This document shows positions 62,200 to 64,000 of a stretch of DNA of 64,000 nt, in pieces. The notes under the pieces were generated by a model. That model had not been told where the DNA came from, searched no databases, and saw nothing but the letters and a program-made list of their open reading frames with translations. Positions within the stretch are counted from its first letter, which is position 1. Each line of letters begins with the position of its first letter. The translations under genes were made by a program, and so were the position numbers. Source of the DNA: CBDDEH01 sp965226865 (lineage in GTDB: Bacteria; Chloroflexota; Dehalococcoidia; Lucifugimonadales; JAGWBF01); the NCBI GenBank assembly GCA_965226865.1, contig CBDDEH010000003.1, positions 248,001 to 312,000 of the forward strand. Reading direction: 5' to 3'.

Positions 62200-62838
62200 A
62201 TGAAACGGCAAGAGGGGAACTCGACGAAAAACCGAAACCCCGTACATATCACAGTCTGGTACGACTACATCTGACCCTGGTGCTACATCGGCCTGGCCAG
62301 GCTCGACCAGTTAGCTCAGGAATACAACGTCATCGTACAGGGAAAGGCCTTCATACTGAGGCCCGACACCCCAGCTGAGGGTATGCCCAGGGAACCCAAA
62401 CCTGGAGAACAGGAGGGTCAGATATCCGAGCCGATACGGACGTACGCTGCTGATTCGGGCTTGGTTATGCGGTCACCCAGCCTGGTTCCCAATACGATGT
62501 ACATCCTCGAGGCTACCGAATACGCTCAGCAGCAGGGAAAGTTCGGACCGTTTCATCACGCCGCCTACGAGGCCCTCTGGGGCGAAGGCAAAAACCTTGG
62601 CGATCTTTCTGCCATACAGGAGTTGGCCGAGAAATGCGATCTGAACTGGGCTGAGCTGGCACCGCTCCTCGAAAGCGGCTTCTACAGGCCGGTTGTTGTT
62701 AACCAGTACAACCAGGCTCGTGGCCTGGGGTTTCAGGGGATCCCCGCTTTTTTGGTCGGCAACCTGCGCTTTACGGGTGCACAGCCGTACCAGATGTTTC
62801 AGCTAGCAGTCAAACGGGCGCTAGAGGGCGTAGAGTAG
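62200..62838 (+). CDS. DsbA/FrnE-like thiol:disulfide oxidoreductase, selenoprotein (Sec25 at TGA 62272-62274)
   Basis: Read from ATG 62200 (GGAG 6 nt upstream) the frame is open to TAG 62836-62838 except one TGA at 62272-62274. Reading this TGA as selenocysteine gives a 212-residue protein: VHITVWYDYI-U-PWCYIGLARL (U25-P-W-C28), then the helical insert typical of DsbA/FrnE, and GIPAFLVGN (about residues 180-188) with the cis-Pro. Thus the TGA falls exactly at the first Cys of the CPWC active site. The hairpin at 62288-62306 after the TGA fits a bacterial SECIS. A tRNA-Sec lies in the same window. Without recoding, the called product would start at 62383 and lack its active site. Confidence 0.9.
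62288..62306 (+). promoter_or_regulatory. Candidate bacterial SECIS hairpin
   Basis: Base pairs 62288-62290 with 304-306 (TCG/CGA, allowing a bulged T at 62303) and 62291-62294 with 62299-62302 (GCCT/AGGC) give a seven-pair stem with apical loop GGCC. The loop starts 20 nt after the TGA. A small stem with G in the first loop positions within about 16-37 nt after UGA matches the general bacterial SECIS plan, and SelB binds there. Confidence 0.7.
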
Positions 62839-62953
62839 CCCAGTTCGAGAGGCCTTCAGCGCCGGTCATATCCGTTGACACATCATTGAGCCTGGATTAC
62901 ACTCCGAACCGTGGCACCTAGAAACAAAATCCTCGCTCGAAGACCAGTGTCTC

Positions 62954-64000
62954 ATGTCTGAAAATCTCCCACTGTCCGGCGTCACGGTAATAGAGTTCGG
63001 AACCCTGCTCGCTGGGCCCTTCAGCACCCGCTTTTTCGGTGATTTTGGGGCCGAGGTGATCAAGGTTGAAGCTCCTGAAGTCGGCGATCCAATGCGTGAC
63101 TTTGGGCCCGCAAAGTATAAGGGCCGCGGCCTGGTTTGGCCGACACAATCGCGCAACAAAAAATCGATTACCCTGAACCTGCGCGTTCCGGAGGGTCAGG
63201 CGCTGGCCAAGAAGCTTGTCGAAAAGGCCGACATGGTCGTCGAGAACTTCCGGCCTGGCACGATGGAGCGATGGGACCTGGGCTACGAGGACCTTAAAGC
63301 CGTTAATCCTGGAATAATTTTGATCCGAGTCTCGGGATATGGCCAGAGCGGTCCATACAGCGGCCGAGCCGGATTTGGCTCGGCCGCTGGCGCTATGGGT
63401 GGCCTGCGTCATCTGACCGGCTACCCAGACCTGCCACCGACCCGGGTAGGGCTGAGCCTCGAAGACTCCCTCGGGTCCCTGCAGGCGGTAATTGGAGGCA
63501 TGATGGCCCTTTACCATCGCGACGTTCACGGCGGTGGAGGCCAGGTGGTAGACGTGTCGATCACCGAGGCCGTGTTCGCGATGACCGAGGGTGCGATAAC
63601 CGAGTACGGTTTGACCGGGTACGTACGCAAACGCCAGGGAACGACCCTTCCTGGGTGGGCGCCATCTAATATATACGAGGCCAAAGATGGGACGTGGATG
63701 GTTATCGCCGCCAACATGGATAACCCGTTCAGAAGGCTGATGACACTGATAGGCCATCCGGAACTGCCGGATGACCCGCAGTATTCGACCAACGACGGGC
63801 GGGTCGAGAAGATGGAATATCTGGACAACCTGATCTCCGAGTGGGCTCGAAACTACGACTCGTCCGAGATCACTCAGATGTTGGAAGAGGCCGGTGTCCC
63901 GTCGGCCCCTATCTACAGCTCTGCCGAGATTTTTGACGACCCTCACTATAGGGATCGAGAAATGATTATAGAAGTCGACGACCCTGAAATTGGGCCAATG
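62954..64000 (+). CDS. CaiB/BaiF-family CoA transferase (partial, C-terminus off the right edge)
   Basis: The frame from ATG 62954 stays open for 349 residues to the edge. It begins LPLSGVTVIEFGTLLAGPFSTRFFGDFGAEVIKVEAPEVGDPMR, with NFRPGTMERWDLGYEDLKAVNPGIILIRVSGYGQSGPYSGRAGFG and AVFAMTEGAITEYG, typical of class III CoA transferases. The catalytic Asp region (SLEDSLGSLQ) is present. It moves CoA between acids. The RBS is weak (only CGAAG about 14 nt upstream). Confidence 0.9.
   Translation, partial: MSENLPLSGVTVIEFGTLLAGPFSTRFFGDFGAEVIKVEAPEVGDPMRDFGPAKYKGRGLVWPTQSRNKKSITLNLRVPEGQALAKKLVEKADMVVENFRPGTMERWDLGYEDLKAVNPGIILIRVSGYGQSGPYSGRAGFGSAAGAMGGLRHLTGYPDLPPTRVGLSLEDSLGSLQAVIGGMMALYHRDVHGGGGQVVDVSITEAVFAMTEGAITEYGLTGYVRKRQGTTLPGWAPSNIYEAKDGTWMVIAANMDNPFRRLMTLIGHPELPDDPQYSTNDGRVEKMEYLDNLISEWARNYDSSEITQMLEEAGVPSAPIYSSAEIFDDPHYRDREMIIEVDDPEIGPM

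Noticed and set aside
62383..62838. A DsbA-like protein starting at the ATG 62383
   Set aside because: It would lack the strand and active site of the family. The full gene begins at 62200 and reads through the TGA.
1..64000. CRISPR arrays, rRNA genes and replication origin
   Set aside because: No regularly spaced repeats, rRNA-like sequence or DnaA-box cluster was seen.

Overview
The window looks like a chromosomal contig from an uncultured Chloroflexota bacterium, possibly the SAR202/Dehalococcoidia side of the phylum. This rests on gene content: single-copy housekeeping genes of bacterial type, Tat and pyruvate dehydrogenase genes, a selenocysteine tRNA, and expanded amidohydrolase, MmgE/PrpD, luciferase-like and CaiB/BaiF families. 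It is an inference; no rRNA gene is present.

Layout. (1) 1-5.3 kb: the end of an integrated phage-like element, all on the minus strand: tyrosine integrase, a protein of unknown role, an AlpA-type excisionase, a CHC2/Toprim/RepA-type replication protein (frameshifted), a small protein and an HK97-type capsid gene running off the left edge. The integrase abuts the 3' end of tRNA-Sec (5371-5467), so selC is the likely attachment site. (2) 5.5-38.8 kb: core genes: trxA, an RlmD-Maf fusion, tat genes, lpd-pdhA-pdhB-pdhC, hemA-hemL, gamma carbonic anhydrase, a sugar nucleotidyltransferase, two MFS transporters, radC, rsmI, metG, a polyprenyl synthase, and tyrA-aroA-gmk-lipA, pyk, an amidohydrolase and a DUF3179 lipoprotein. 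(3) 39-51.6 kb: a decaying, IS-rich stretch. It holds a response regulator next to a broken histidine kinase, a giant zinc-ribbon/polytopic membrane protein gene split by an IS1380-type and an IS3-type element, a terminase remnant, and a further IS3-type element with a 3-bp target duplication. (4) 51.8-60.2 kb: a tight eight-gene co-directional catabolic cluster (two deacetylases, MmgE/PrpD, two amidohydrolase-2 proteins, Gfo/Idh/MocA, SDR, luciferase-like oxidoreductase). (5) 60.4-64 kb: gamma-glutamyltransferase, a DsbA/FrnE-like protein, and a CaiB/BaiF CoA transferase cut by the right edge.

Most notable observation: the DsbA/FrnE-like gene at 62200-62838 carries an in-frame TGA exactly where the first cysteine of the CPWC active site should be (U-P-W-C). 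A hairpin with a GGCC apical loop starts 13 nt after the TGA, with its loop 20 nt after it. Together with tRNA-Sec in the same window this strongly suggests a selenoprotein that ordinary gene calling would truncate to its C-terminal 151 residues.

Several genes carry apparent one-base changes in homopolymers (primase, DUF3179 lipoprotein, histidine kinase, two transposases). Some may be assembly errors, so pseudogene calls there are provisional. The 32-bp duplication in the kinase and the IS insertions are not of that type.
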